From NCBI RefSeq assembly GCF_019679455.1, contig NZ_JAIEZQ010000002.1:620001-684000 (forward strand): DNA of 64,000 bases. The letters run 5' to 3'. The position numbers and the translations under genes are program-made. Below the pieces are notes generated by a model. That model was not told where the DNA came from, did not search any database, and was given only the letters and a program-made list of their open reading frames with translations. Each line of letters begins with the position of its first letter. Within the stretch, counting starts at the first letter, position 1. Origin of the DNA: Nocardioides jiangsuensis (GTDB lineage Bacteria > Actinomycetota > Actinomycetes > Propionibacteriales > Nocardioidaceae). Positions 23,889 through 32,826 of the stretch are shown piece after piece.

Positions 23889-25529
23889 GTGGACACTGGT
23901 GAGTACGACGTCCTCGTCCTCGGAGCCGGACCCAACGGGCTGACCTGTGCGGCGTACCTGGCTCGCGCGGGCGCCCGGGTACTGGTGCTCGAGAAGAGGT
24001 TCGAAGTCGGAGGGACGCTCTCCACTGACGACTACTCGACGCCCTTCCACTACAACATCGCGCAGGCCACCGTTCCGATCGGTGCTGCGTCTCCGCCTTT
24101 CGCCGACCTGGGGCTCACTGAGCTGGGGGTGCGCTTCATCGAGCCCGAGGTGGCGGCGGCCTTCCTTCCTGCGGACGGCACGCGCCCGTTCGTGGTGCGC
24201 GCGGGCGGCCGCGAGCTGGGAGATGGAGTGGCCGAGGCCCTGCAAACGGCAGAACGCATCGTGGTCCCGCTCCTCTACTGCCCGCCCGCCGAACCGGAAG
24301 GCATAGCCGAGGCCGTGTCGGCTGCCGGAGGCCAAAGCCTCCTCGATCTCGCAGCCATGACGCCTGAACAGCTTGCCGCCTCAGTACGGGACGACCGTGC
24401 CGGGGGGCTGGTGCGGTATCTCTGTGCGGTCTCGGGCTTCTTCGCTGCGGATGGTCCACTGGGTCTGCTCGGTGCCTGGGCGGTCCTCCAGCAGCTTCGG
24501 CCCATCGTGGTCATGGGTGGTAGCAAGTCACTGGCTCTGGGCCTTTCCCGGTCCTCGGTTGCGGCCGGAGCGGAGTACCGACTCGTGGCCGACGTGGTCT
24601 CCGTCCACCAGGACGCAGATCGGCTTCGGGTGAAGTGCCGGGACGGCCGGGAGTTCCGCGCCCGAGCGGTGGTCTCAACGCTCGATCTCGTGACGACGTT
24701 CGAGGAGCTGGTGCCCGCCGAAGCCGTGCCTGCGGAGACCGCTGACATGGTCAAGGGGTGGCGCTTCGACGAGACCGGCCCGTTCACAGGACACTTCGGG
24801 ATCAAGGGACCAGCGCCCGAGTCCGCGGACCGTGACGCCAGCGACGCCTTTCTGCAGGTTCTCGGGTTCTCCGGGGACTCTGACGTCGCCGAGGCCGTTG
24901 CCGCGGTTCGGAACGGGCAACAGACGTCTGCGCCGTGTGGTCACCTGACCGTCACGACGCGCTTCGATCCGAGGCAGGCGGCCGCGGGCCCGTACGGACC
25001 ATTGCACACGCTGCGCTTCTCGACGCTCTTCCCGCGTACGGGGCAGGCGGCGGACTGGGCACGCAAACGCACCGAGCACCGCTCGCAGCTGTGGGACTCG
25101 CTGCGGGAGGGGATGCCCGCCCTTGGCCAGTCTCGGCTGCTGTTCTCCTTCGCTGACGGGCCCCCCGACATCGAGCAGCGGTTCGGCACCACTCGCAACG
25201 GCTCCGTAGGTCAGGGCGCCCTCACGGCGAACCAGACGTTCGCGCTGCGCCCTCACCGTGCCATGAGTCGCACACGGACGCCCGTGCCGAGGCTGTACCT
25301 CGGCGGCGGCTCGGTACATCCGGGTATCCCCGGATCACTGGCCGGCGGATACCACGCGGCAGCGGCTGTATGCGAGGACCTCGGGTTCACCCGGTGGTGG
25401 CCAACGCCGGAACTTCTCGAACGAGCGCGCGCGTCCGGCGACCTCCCGGATTCCTTGCTGCCGTCGCCGCGGCCCAGCGTGCACGTTCCGGAGCAGCGTC
25501 GACGTGAGGCTCCGACACCTGTGGCCTGA
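23889..25529 (+). CDS. Phytoene-desaturase-like NAD(P)/FAD-dependent oxidoreductase
   Basis: A 546-residue COG1233-type protein. The N-terminal FAD motif is VLGAGPNGLTCAAYLARAG, followed by VLEKRFEVGG. The C-terminus has the FAD-binding segment YLGGGSVHPGIPGSLAGGYHAAAAV. The middle substrate-cap region differs strongly from that of the upstream oxidoreductase, so the two are paralogues rather than a recent duplication. GTG 23889 is four bases after the upstream stop, so they form an operon. Relatives desaturate or isomerise polyprenoid and other lipid substrates. The real substrate cannot be read from the sequence. Confidence 0.85.
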   Translation: MDTGEYDVLVLGAGPNGLTCAAYLARAGARVLVLEKRFEVGGTLSTDDYSTPFHYNIAQATVPIGAASPPFADLGLTELGVRFIEPEVAAAFLPADGTRPFVVRAGGRELGDGVAEALQTAERIVVPLLYCPPAEPEGIAEAVSAAGGQSLLDLAAMTPEQLAASVRDDRAGGLVRYLCAVSGFFAADGPLGLLGAWAVLQQLRPIVVMGGSKSLALGLSRSSVAAGAEYRLVADVVSVHQDADRLRVKCRDGREFRARAVVSTLDLVTTFEELVPAEAVPAETADMVKGWRFDETGPFTGHFGIKGPAPESADRDASDAFLQVLGFSGDSDVAEAVAAVRNGQQTSAPCGHLTVTTRFDPRQAAAGPYGPLHTLRFSTLFPRTGQAADWARKRTEHRSQLWDSLREGMPALGQSRLLFSFADGPPDIEQRFGTTRNGSVGQGALTANQTFALRPHRAMSRTRTPVPRLYLGGGSVHPGIPGSLAGGYHAAAAVCEDLGFTRWWPTPELLERARASGDLPDSLLPSPRPSVHVPEQRRREAPTPVA

Positions 25530-25581
25530 TTGTGGGCAGACACGGGCATCAGACGGGTGAGACACCGGACGTGCTGTACCG

Positions 25582-25659
25582 GAAACCGCAGGTCAGAGGC
25601 CCTCTTCCGTTGGAAGAGGGCCTCTCGCTTTGCCACCCGTGACCAGACCCGTGACAGAA
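25582..25659. repeat. Hairpin repeat, copy B
   Basis: This 78-bp segment is about 87% identical by eye to copy A behind tRNA-Met. It has a perfect 13-bp stem (25596-25608 with 25612-25624) and a three-base loop, and ends with GTGACCAGACCCGTG (25639-25653). It can terminate the oxidoreductase operon. The rest of the gap 25530-25943 contains no recognised gene. Confidence 0.7.
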
Positions 25660-25943
25660 GCCGGCGAGATTCTCGCTGTGACGCTGCCGCGCGGCCGGCT
25701 CTCCCTGTGACACGACCGCCCACGGCCCCGAATGTCGCCCAGGACGGTCGAGCTCCCTCACGACCGCGCTCGCGACGGCAGCCACGGTCCGGGCCGAGCG
25801 AACTCCCGACGGTAGGTAAGAACTGCGCGCGGGCGGACACTAACGAGCGTCGGTGCGACAGTTTCCGACGGCCATCGACCTCGTCGGGGCCGGAAGGTCG
25901 GGATCCATGAAGGGCACCAGGCCACGTGAGGAGAAGCACGGAG

Positions 25944-26714
25944 ATGGCAACAACGGAAAACATCGCCCGCGTCGGCCGGATCCGGGTGGAGCAGGGCGCC
26001 AAGCGCGTGCGGGCGTATCTCGGAGGCGACGTGGTGGCCGACACCATCCACCCCCGCCTGGTCTGGGAGGTGCCGTACTACCCGGCCTACTACTTCCCGA
26101 TAGTGGACGTGCGGAGTGACCTGCTGGTCGAGACCTCCACCGTCACCCATTCGCCCAGCCGAGGCAACGCGCAGCACTTCACGATCAAGGCAGGGGGCAA
26201 GAACGCCGAGAACGCGGCGCTGCGGTTCCCCGACTCCCCGATCGAGGAGCTTCGGGACCTCATTCGGCTGGACTGGGACGCGATGGACGGCTGGTTCGAG
26301 GAGGACGAGGAGGTCTACACGCACCCGCGCGATCCCTACACCCGTGTCGACATCGTGGCCACGTCGCGCCGCGTGCGGGTCGAGCTCGCTGGTGTGGTCC
26401 CGGCCGAGTCGACCAACTCCCGGGTCTTGTTCGAGACCGGGCTCCCGCCGCGCTGGTACATCCCGAAGACCGACGTGCGGATGGACCTGCTCGTGCCGAC
26501 GGAGACGGCCACGCACTGCCCCTACAAGGGCCAGGCCCAGTACTGGTCGGTCCGTGTCGGTGACCGCCTCGTCGAGGACGTCGCCTGGTCCTACCGGACA
26601 CCGCTGCCCGAGAGTCAGAAGATCGCCGGGCTGGTCGCCTTCTACAACGAGCGGGCCGACCTGTTCATCGACGACGAGCTGCAGGAGCGGCCGGTCACGA
26701 AGTTCAGCAAGTGA
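25944..26714 (+). CDS. Tandem DUF427 protein
   Basis: A 256-residue protein made of two DUF427 domains. The first (about 20-105) has RVRAYLGGDVVADT and VETSTVTHSPSRG. The second (about 140-225) has RVRVELAGVVPAEST and VPTETATHCPYKG. Both keep the T-x-T-x-C/S-P-x-K/R-G core. DUF427 is widespread in actinobacteria and fungi, with no confirmed activity that I know. ATG 25944 has GAGGAG 14 bases upstream. It lies downstream of repeat B, so it may not belong to the oxidoreductase operon. Confidence 0.85.
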   Translation: MATTENIARVGRIRVEQGAKRVRAYLGGDVVADTIHPRLVWEVPYYPAYYFPIVDVRSDLLVETSTVTHSPSRGNAQHFTIKAGGKNAENAALRFPDSPIEELRDLIRLDWDAMDGWFEEDEEVYTHPRDPYTRVDIVATSRRVRVELAGVVPAESTNSRVLFETGLPPRWYIPKTDVRMDLLVPTETATHCPYKGQAQYWSVRVGDRLVEDVAWSYRTPLPESQKIAGLVAFYNERADLFIDDELQERPVTKFSK

Positions 26715-26797
26715 GGCGGGCTCGATCCGCGGTTCCGGCGTTCGTCCGCCGCGCGCCCCGCGCAGCGGCTCGGGGGCGCATCGAAGGAGGCTAGACA

Positions 26798-27196
26798 ATG
26801 ACATCAGATTCCACCCATCAGACTCGCCTGGAGCGCATCCTCGGCGTGAAGCTGGCGGAAGACGCCGTGCGCCAATGGCCCCAAAGCGGCGAGGTCATCG
26901 ATGGCAGGGCACGCATTGACGAAGTGGAGTCCCACTTCGTGGGACTGAAGCTCGGCGTGGGCAGGAGACACGTCTGCGGGGACACCATCCTCGTGGAGTG
27001 GAGCACCGACTACGGCGACGGCCGGGTGTACCGCAACGTCACGATCGCCGAGCTGCGCGGCGAAGAGGCCATCCGCGTGACCGACTACTGGGGTGAGCCT
27101 TTCACGCCGCCAGCGTGGAGGGGCACGCTGGCGACCCACCTGGACATGCCCCGGCACGGCGTCTGGCCGGCCGCCGACGCCCTCGAGCAGGACTGA
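26798..27196 (+). CDS. SnoaL/NTF2-like protein
   Basis: A 132-residue protein with the small alpha-plus-beta barrel pattern of the NTF2-like superfamily. The ending VEWSTDYGDGRVYRNVTIAELRGEEAIRVTDYWGEPF, given here only in part as its core DYWGEPF, is typical of SnoaL-like proteins. ATG 26798 has AAGGAGG upstream. It may be an enzyme or a ligand-binding protein; the substrate cannot be predicted. Confidence 0.7.
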   Translation: MTSDSTHQTRLERILGVKLAEDAVRQWPQSGEVIDGRARIDEVESHFVGLKLGVGRRHVCGDTILVEWSTDYGDGRVYRNVTIAELRGEEAIRVTDYWGEPFTPPAWRGTLATHLDMPRHGVWPAADALEQD

Positions 27197-27280
27197 GACG
27201 AGCCGCCCGGGTCCGGGTAGGTGCCCGATGCGGTCTGCGCCGCATGGCACCGGAGGGAGCATCCGAGTAGCCTCCTGAGC

Positions 27281-27949
27281 ATGTCGCCGGCGGATTCCCG
27301 GGGGACGAGGGGGCCGGGCGCCGCTGCCGTGCTGGATCCCGAGTCGGCGGAGTGGGTCCAGCTGCTTACCGGTACCGGATCCGGGCGAGAGGTGGCGCTG
27401 GTACGGCTGCATGAGATGTTGGTGCGTATCGCGCTGGGAGAGGTACGGCGTCGCGGCCCGCAGCTGCGGATCGCCGGTCCGGAGCTCGATGACCTGGCCT
27501 ATCAGGCTGCTGCGGACGCGCTGGTTGCTATCACCGGCAAGATCGGCCAGTTCCGTGGCGAGAGCCTGTTCACGACCTGGGCGTACAAGTTCGTGCTCCT
27601 CAACGTGTCGACCAAGATCGGGCGGCACTTCTGGCGAAACCCCACCGTTCCGCTGGCCACCGAAGACTGGGATCGGCTGCCGGACCGGTTCGGGTTCGAC
27701 CCCGCCCGGGAGGCGGAGTGGCGGGATCTGCTGGCCGCGCTGCGGCGGGCGGTGAACGAGGAGCTGACCCCGCGGCAGCGCCGGGTCTTCGTTGCGATCG
27801 TGCTCAACGACGTCCCGCTGGATACTCTGGTCATCGAGCTCGCTTCGAACCGCAACGCGATCTACAAGACCCTGTTCGACGCCCGGCGTAAGCTGCGGGC
27901 CGCTCTTGTCACCCATGGGTATCTACCCGATGAGTTATCGAGGCGCTGA
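27281..27949 (+). CDS. RNA polymerase sigma factor, sigma-70/ECF-like
   Basis: A 222-residue sigma factor. Region 2 is visible as LDDLAYQAAADALVAITGKI ... FTTWAYKFVLLNVS, and region 4 as LTPRQRRVFVAIVLNDVPLD followed by the recognition helix NRNAIYKTLFDARRKLRAAL. There is no region 1 or 3. The stop overlaps the next ATG (ATGA), coupling it to a small anti-sigma-like zinc protein. It probably directs a stress or metabolic regulon that cannot be named. Confidence 0.85.
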   Translation: MSPADSRGTRGPGAAAVLDPESAEWVQLLTGTGSGREVALVRLHEMLVRIALGEVRRRGPQLRIAGPELDDLAYQAAADALVAITGKIGQFRGESLFTTWAYKFVLLNVSTKIGRHFWRNPTVPLATEDWDRLPDRFGFDPAREAEWRDLLAALRRAVNEELTPRQRRVFVAIVLNDVPLDTLVIELASNRNAIYKTLFDARRKLRAALVTHGYLPDELSRR

Positions 27950-28170
27950 TGGACGGCTGGTCGGAGCTCGACAACTTCCTGCGGACGGACCCGCGCGACG
28001 TGGGCTGCGCCGAGGCGCTGGAGATGCTGCACGTCTACGCGGAGCTGTCCGCCGCTGGGGGGCCCGTCGAGCAGCGGTACCCGGGGATCGCGGCGCACCT
28101 GCGTGCCTGCGGTCCGTGCAATGAGGATTTCGAGGGGCTCCTGGCCGCAGTACGCAGCGGATCGCAGTGA
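27949..28170 (+). CDS. Small anti-sigma-like zinc protein (73 aa)
   Basis: A 73-residue soluble protein translationally coupled to the sigma factor. It ends with HLRACGPCNEDFEGLLAAV, an Hx3Cx2C motif typical of zinc-binding anti-sigma domains, with C20 as a possible fourth ligand. It has no transmembrane segment, so it would act in the cytoplasm, possibly as a redox-sensitive switch. The role is inferred from motif and position. Confidence 0.75.
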   Translation: MDGWSELDNFLRTDPRDVGCAEALEMLHVYAELSAAGGPVEQRYPGIAAHLRACGPCNEDFEGLLAAVRSGSQ

Positions 28171-28432
28171 CGAACCGCCACCGCTCTGCCAGGTGGCCGG
28201 CAGCGTCGGGTTGCTCGGTCCGCGACGTGCAGCAACAGCCGCCGCGGCTGTCTGCCACGGGCAGGGCACTTCGGTCGCGGGTGCGTGAGGGGCGGGCGGA
28301 CGTTATCGTCGGTCAGAGCCGGGTCTCACCGCCTCGTTCATGGTGCCCATCCGTGTATGCGGTTCGGTCGGCGCCGCCAGCGCTTGACTGCCAGGACATG
28401 GACAGGGGTGCCTTGGCGGGAGGGAGCGGAAG

Positions 28433-29254
28433 ATGGCCTGGGCGCCGTCCCACCAGGCAAGGCCACCCCTTCTCTGGCTGTTGCTGGGTAAGCCACCGCA
28501 GCGATCACCTGTCATGTCCGACGTCATCGCGCGCCTCAAGGCTGAGGGTTCGGATGTGCGGGTGCATGTCGGTCGGGTCGACGCACCGCTGCCGGACCGC
28601 CTCGCCGACGCCGACGCCGTTGTGCTGCGGGGGGTTCGGCGCTCGACGCTCATGACCGTCGCCGAACTGGAGGCGCAGGGCCTCAGGTGCTGCAACTCGG
28701 CACGGTCGACGCTGCTGACGATGGACCGCGGCGCCGTGCAGCAGCGGCTGGCGGACGCGGGCCTCCCGGTCCCGCATGCGACGACGGTGCCCGACGCCGA
28801 CCAGGCACGGGCCTGGGCAGCGGGACACCCCGTCGCGGTGAAGGTGAGCAAGTTCGACGTCGGTGACGGCAATGGGGTCGCGCGGTGGGATGACCCGGAC
28901 ACGATGCAGCCTCCCGCAGCGCCTGGCCCGTATCTGGTGCAGCACTGGGTGCCCAGCGCCGGCGTCGACCGCAAGCTGTATGTGATCGGGACCAAGGTCG
29001 GCGGACTCCTCAAGCCTTGGAGTCAGGCCCGGCGTCGGCCCGGCACTGTGTTCTACCCGCCGGCTCAACTACGAGAGATCGCGGTCGCCGTCGGTCGGGC
29101 ACTGCAGCTTCAGATCTATGGTGTCGACGTCGTCGAAGGCGTCGACGGCCCCGTGGTGGTCGACGTCAACGCCTTTCCCAGCTGCAACGGCCTGCCCGGT
29201 GCCGCGACAGCCATCGCGGACACCCTGCTCACCTACGCCGCGGCGGGCACATGA
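28433..29254 (+). CDS. RimK-like ATP-grasp protein
   Basis: A 273-residue ATP-grasp enzyme. The N-terminal strand LLWLLLGKPPQ and a Rossmann-like pre-ATP domain are followed by the ATP-binding lysine segment HPVAVKVSKFDVGDGNGV and the metal motif VVVDVNAFPSCNGLPGA. ATG 28433 has GGAGGGAG upstream and is needed to include the first strand, so the internal ATG 28515 is rejected. Such proteins ligate an amino acid or amine to a carboxylate. No peptide or lysine-biosynthesis genes are nearby, so the substrate is open. Confidence 0.8.
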   Translation: MAWAPSHQARPPLLWLLLGKPPQRSPVMSDVIARLKAEGSDVRVHVGRVDAPLPDRLADADAVVLRGVRRSTLMTVAELEAQGLRCCNSARSTLLTMDRGAVQQRLADAGLPVPHATTVPDADQARAWAAGHPVAVKVSKFDVGDGNGVARWDDPDTMQPPAAPGPYLVQHWVPSAGVDRKLYVIGTKVGGLLKPWSQARRRPGTVFYPPAQLREIAVAVGRALQLQIYGVDVVEGVDGPVVVDVNAFPSCNGLPGAATAIADTLLTYAAAGT

Positions 29255-29368
29255 TGAGGTCTCGCGGCGTGACCGCGCGGATGGCGTCAGACCCGCCTGG
29301 CTCCGGTTGATGCCGCACCGCGGTCGTGTCACGGGCTCGCCACCGAACTGGAACGCGTGACGGCGCAG

Positions 29369-30682
29369 TCAGGCCACCGGGAGGCGCACCGTGAACGTGG
29401 TCCTCTCGGCGGGCTCGACGACGACGTCACCGCCGAGGGAGCGGGCGGTCCGGCGTGCGATCCCCAGTCCAAGGCCGGTGCCGGCACCCGCGGTGGCGCC
29501 GGGCTCGAAGAGACGTTCCTGGAGCGCGGCGTCGATGCCGACGCCGTCGTCGGTGACGGAGAGGGCGACCTGGTGGCCTTCGCGCCGTGCGCTGAGGCTC
29601 ACCTCCGAGGTGGCGTGCGCGCAGGCGTTCTCGATCAGCGGGGCGAGCGCCCGTAGCGCGAGCGGACCGGGTGTAGCGAGGGCGACGGTGCCGGTATCGC
29701 CGGTCGTGTCAACGAAGCGGAGATGGTCGGGAACCAGCGCGCGCAGCGGACCGACCAGGTCGGAGACGAGGGAGGAGTCGCGGTCCAGTCCCTCGGGGTT
29801 CTCGCGGGCCAGGTCGAGAAGTGCCGCGATCGTGGCGGCCATGGTGCGGGTCGAGGCGGCGATCTGTTCCAGCTCCAGGCGGAGCTCCGGGTCGTCGACC
29901 CCGCGCATCAGCGCGAGGTCGGCCGAACCCTGGATAGCGGTCAGCGGGGTGCGCAGCTCGTGGGCCAGCTCGGAGGTGAGGCGCTGCTCGGATCGGATCG
30001 CTCGGGCGACTCGCTCGAGCAGGTGGTCGAGGGTCTCTCCGAGAACGGCCAGCTCGTTGGTGGGAGGACCGAGGTCAAAACGCTGGGCGAGGTCGTGCTC
30101 GCTCCAGTCCGCCGCGCGAGTGGCCATCTGCGACACCGGCACGAGCGCCTGGTCGGTGACCCTGCGGGCGAGGAGCGCGGCCATGCCTACCACGATCAGG
30201 CCGAGGACAACAGTGGCCAACAAGGCGTAGCGCTCCGAGCGTTCGTACGGCGTGGTCAGCACGCTCGCGACCACCACTCCGCGGTCACCGGAGGACGTGG
30301 TGAACGGGACGGCTCGGAGGCGTACGCCGCCGCCGGCGTCCACCTCGGAGGTCTCGCCGCGCAGGGCCAGCTCGCGGGCATCGTCGGCGGCTCGCTGCTC
30401 GACGGACCCTGCGAGCACCGTGCCAGCGGGGCCGAAGACCTGCACCCCCGGTTCGACCGCGGCCGCGGGCACGATCAGTGACGTGTCCGACGCGGCACGC
30501 ACGGACGCGGCCACGGCGTTGGCTCGTGCGACCAGGACATGGTGGATGTCGCTGCGCGCGGTCAGCTCGAGCACCAGCTGGGTACCGAGGCCGACGACGA
30601 TCATCAGCGCCGCCATCAGCGCGGCGGTCCCGAGCACGATCTGGGTCCGGAACGATGCCGACCGCGGCAGATGCGGCCTCAT
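29369..30682 (-). CDS. Sensor histidine kinase
   Basis: A 437-residue membrane kinase. Transmembrane segments lie at about residues 12-38 and 148-170 with a sensor loop of about 110 residues between. They are followed by HAMP, HisKA with SELAHELRTPLTA, and HATPase with LIENACAHAT, DDGVGID and GTGLGLGIARR. The start ATG overlaps the stop of the response-regulator gene (ATGA). The input signal is unknown; the DUF2231 gene upstream in the same operon may be linked to the signal. Confidence 0.92.
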   Translation of the reverse strand: MRPHLPRSASFRTQIVLGTAALMAALMIVVGLGTQLVLELTARSDIHHVLVARANAVAASVRAASDTSLIVPAAAVEPGVQVFGPAGTVLAGSVEQRAADDARELALRGETSEVDAGGGVRLRAVPFTTSSGDRGVVVASVLTTPYERSERYALLATVVLGLIVVGMAALLARRVTDQALVPVSQMATRAADWSEHDLAQRFDLGPPTNELAVLGETLDHLLERVARAIRSEQRLTSELAHELRTPLTAIQGSADLALMRGVDDPELRLELEQIAASTRTMAATIAALLDLARENPEGLDRDSSLVSDLVGPLRALVPDHLRFVDTTGDTGTVALATPGPLALRALAPLIENACAHATSEVSLSARREGHQVALSVTDDGVGIDAALQERLFEPGATAGAGTGLGLGIARRTARSLGGDVVVEPAERTTFTVRLPVA

Positions 30683-31344
30683 CGCAACGTGAACCCGACG
30701 CCGCGCACGGTCTGGATGTGGAGCGGTGAGCCGACCTCCTCCAGCTTGGCGCGGATCCGCCGTATGTAGGAGTCGATGGTGTTCTCGCTGACGGCCGCGC
30801 CGTCCGGCCACGCCGCTGCGACGACCGCCCGGCGGCGTACCACCTCGCCGGGTCGTGAGGTGATGGCGGCGAGCATCCGGAACTCCGTGGGGGTCAGCAT
30901 CGACTCGCGTCCCTGGCACGAGACCGAGTGCCGTGCCGGGTCGAGCACCAGGTCGGTCGGGGCGTCGGGCACGACGGTGCGGCCGCGGCGGGACAGCACC
31001 TCGATGCGGGCCACGAGCTCCTTCACGTCGAAGGGCTTGGCGAGGTAGTCGTCGGCGCCCGCGCTGAATCCGGCCAGCTTGTCGTGCACGGTGTCGAGCG
31101 CGGTCAAGAAGATGACGGGCGCGGTCTGGCCACCGCTGCGCAGCGCCTGGCACACGTCACGCCCGTCCGCGTCGGGCAGGCCGATGTCGAGGACGAGCAC
31201 GTCGAGGGAGTCGTCGTGGCCGAACATCCGCACGGCCTCGCCGCCGGTGTGCGCCGCGACGCCCTCATGGCCAGTGAGGCGCAGGGCCTCCAGGACGACC
31301 CGCCGGATCGCCGGGTCGTCCTCGCAGATGCCGATCCTGGCCAC
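30679..31344 (-). CDS. OmpR/PhoB-family response regulator
   Basis: A 221-residue regulator. The receiver domain has the phosphorylation aspartate in VLVLDIGLPDADG and the lysine in LAKPF. The C-terminal winged helix includes LTPTEFRMLAAITSRPG and SYIRRIRAKLEE. GTG 31344 follows GGGGGAGAA. It is coupled to its histidine kinase by a four-base overlap and lies four bases after the DUF2231 gene, so all three are one operon. Confidence 0.93.
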   Translation of the reverse strand: MARIGICEDDPAIRRVVLEALRLTGHEGVAAHTGGEAVRMFGHDDSLDVLVLDIGLPDADGRDVCQALRSGGQTAPVIFLTALDTVHDKLAGFSAGADDYLAKPFDVKELVARIEVLSRRGRTVVPDAPTDLVLDPARHSVSCQGRESMLTPTEFRMLAAITSRPGEVVRRRAVVAAAWPDGAAVSENTIDSYIRRIRAKLEEVGSPLHIQTVRGVGFTLR

Positions 31345-31348
31345 AGGC

Positions 31349-31828
31349 TCATTCTCCCCCCTGGGCCGATCCGGTGACCTGGTCGGCCCAAGCGGCGCGC
31401 GCACCCGAGTCGCCGACACGGTAGACCTGCACGCTCGCCGCAACCGCGGCGACGAGGGCGAGGACGGCGACGACCTGCACCACCCGCGGGCTCGACGCGC
31501 CGCGCCGAGTCACCGGGCGACGGTCCAGCCACACCAGCGCTGCGGACAGGACCAGCAGGGGAAGGGCGAACCACAGCAGCTGTTCGCCGAGCTCGGCGTG
31601 CGCGCCGGGCTCGCCGACGTGCGACTCCAGGGCCTCGCCGCTGGAGGTCGCGACCGGGATCAGCACGGCCGACAGCGCGGCGTCCGCGACGACCAGGAGG
31701 CCGTAGGGGCGACGCCAGGCGGGACGCACCACGAGGGCGATCGTCCCGAGGCAGGCGAGCGGGAGGAGCACCACGACGGCATGCACCACGAGGGGGTGGA
31801 TCGGGAGACCGTTGACCAGGTCGAACAT
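31349..31828 (-). CDS. DUF2231 family membrane protein
   Basis: A 159-residue protein with four transmembrane segments and the DUF2231 start MFDLVNGLPIHPLVVHAVVV. ATG 31828 has AAGGAG seven bases upstream; an in-frame TTG six bases earlier is rejected. The family often occurs beside redox or metal genes, and its invariant early histidines suggest heme or metal contact. It is the first gene of the two-component operon. Function is not established. Confidence 0.85.
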   Translation of the reverse strand: MFDLVNGLPIHPLVVHAVVVLLPLACLGTIALVVRPAWRRPYGLLVVADAALSAVLIPVATSSGEALESHVGEPGAHAELGEQLLWFALPLLVLSAALVWLDRRPVTRRGASSPRVVQVVAVLALVAAVAASVQVYRVGDSGARAAWADQVTGSAQGGE

Positions 31829-32055
31829 GAGCAAGCTCCTTGGGGCGGGTTCGGAGCAGCCTGCCCGGGCCTACCTGCCAGCAACCTGACCGAAGCGATA
31901 CGGCTTCCCACTGACGACGACAACAACGCGAAGCTCGCTACCACGAGGTTGCGGATCTTGCCGGTTACGACGTCTACCACGTTGACCGTTGAGGTGGTGT
32001 CGACCGGGGACTGACGATCAGGTTGTCGGCAGGTCGCCGCCCCTAGTGTCACAGC

Positions 32056-32826
32056 ATGACCCTCCTCCTGATCCCCCTGCTCTACGCCTGGGGCAGCGCC
32101 GCGGTCCTGCTCCTCGTGGGCATCGTGTTCGTGGAGAGTGGTTTGCTCCTGGGGTTCTTCCTTCCTGGCGACTCACTGTTGTTCACCGCCGGGGTCCTGG
32201 TGGCCGCGGGGGTGATCCACCTGCCCGTCTGGTTGGTCGTGACCGCGGTCGCGGCGGCGGCGGTCGCGGGAGACCAGGTCGGCTACCTGCTCGGCCGACG
32301 CTTCGGCCCGCGGGCGTTCAGCCGGACTGGGTCCCGGTTTCTTTCGCCCAAGCACGTGGACCGGGCCGCCTCGTTCGTCGCGCGGTACGGCGCCCGGGCG
32401 GTGATGCTCGCCCGCTTCACCCCGGTGCTGCGCACCCTCACGCCCGTGGTGGCGGGCGTCGGCGCCATGCCGCGTCGTCGGTTCACCCTCTACAACCTGG
32501 CCGGGGGTATCGCCTGGGCGGCGGCCACTGTGCTGGCCGGCTTCTTCCTCGGTGGCGTCCCCTTGGTCGCGACCCACGTCGAGCTCGTCGTACTCTCGAT
32601 CGTCGTCCTGTCGCTCGTGCCGACCGTGATCGCGGTGCTCGGCGGGCATCGGCGAACGCGCCGTGAGCCACGTCCGAGCGAACAGCGGCTGGATCCGTGC
32701 GCGGAAGAGGCGCTCAGAGCTGCTTTCGCAGGTGGACGTCATCCCGGCCCGGCGTCGGAACCGACCCCCACCGAAAGATCTCCTCGTAGCCCAGGCGCTG
32801 GTAGAAGCCCGGGGCCTGGAAGGTGA
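32056..32826 (+). CDS. DedA/VTT-domain membrane protein
   Basis: A 256-residue protein. The DedA core includes FVESGLLLGFFLPGDSLLF, GDQVGYLLGRRFG, and VMLARFTPVLRTLTPVVAG, the conserved region tied to lipid flipping in this superfamily. The core ends near residue 205. The last about 50 residues are Pro/Ser/Gly-rich and overlap the convergent acetyltransferase gene by 113 bp. That tail is unusual for the family and may reflect loss of an earlier stop. Confidence 0.85.
   Translation: MTLLLIPLLYAWGSAAVLLLVGIVFVESGLLLGFFLPGDSLLFTAGVLVAAGVIHLPVWLVVTAVAAAAVAGDQVGYLLGRRFGPRAFSRTGSRFLSPKHVDRAASFVARYGARAVMLARFTPVLRTLTPVVAGVGAMPRRRFTLYNLAGGIAWAAATVLAGFFLGGVPLVATHVELVVLSIVVLSLVPTVIAVLGGHRRTRREPRPSEQRLDPCAEEALRAAFAGGRHPGPASEPTPTERSPRSPGAGRSPGPGR

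Noticed and set aside
18104..25659. Segment called an active integrative element
   Set aside because: No integrase, excisionase or transfer gene is present and the repeat does not include the tRNA 3' end; kept only as a possible remnant.
28515..29254. Shorter start for the ATP-grasp gene at the internal ATG
   Set aside because: It would remove the first beta strand; ATG 28433 has a better ribosome-binding site.
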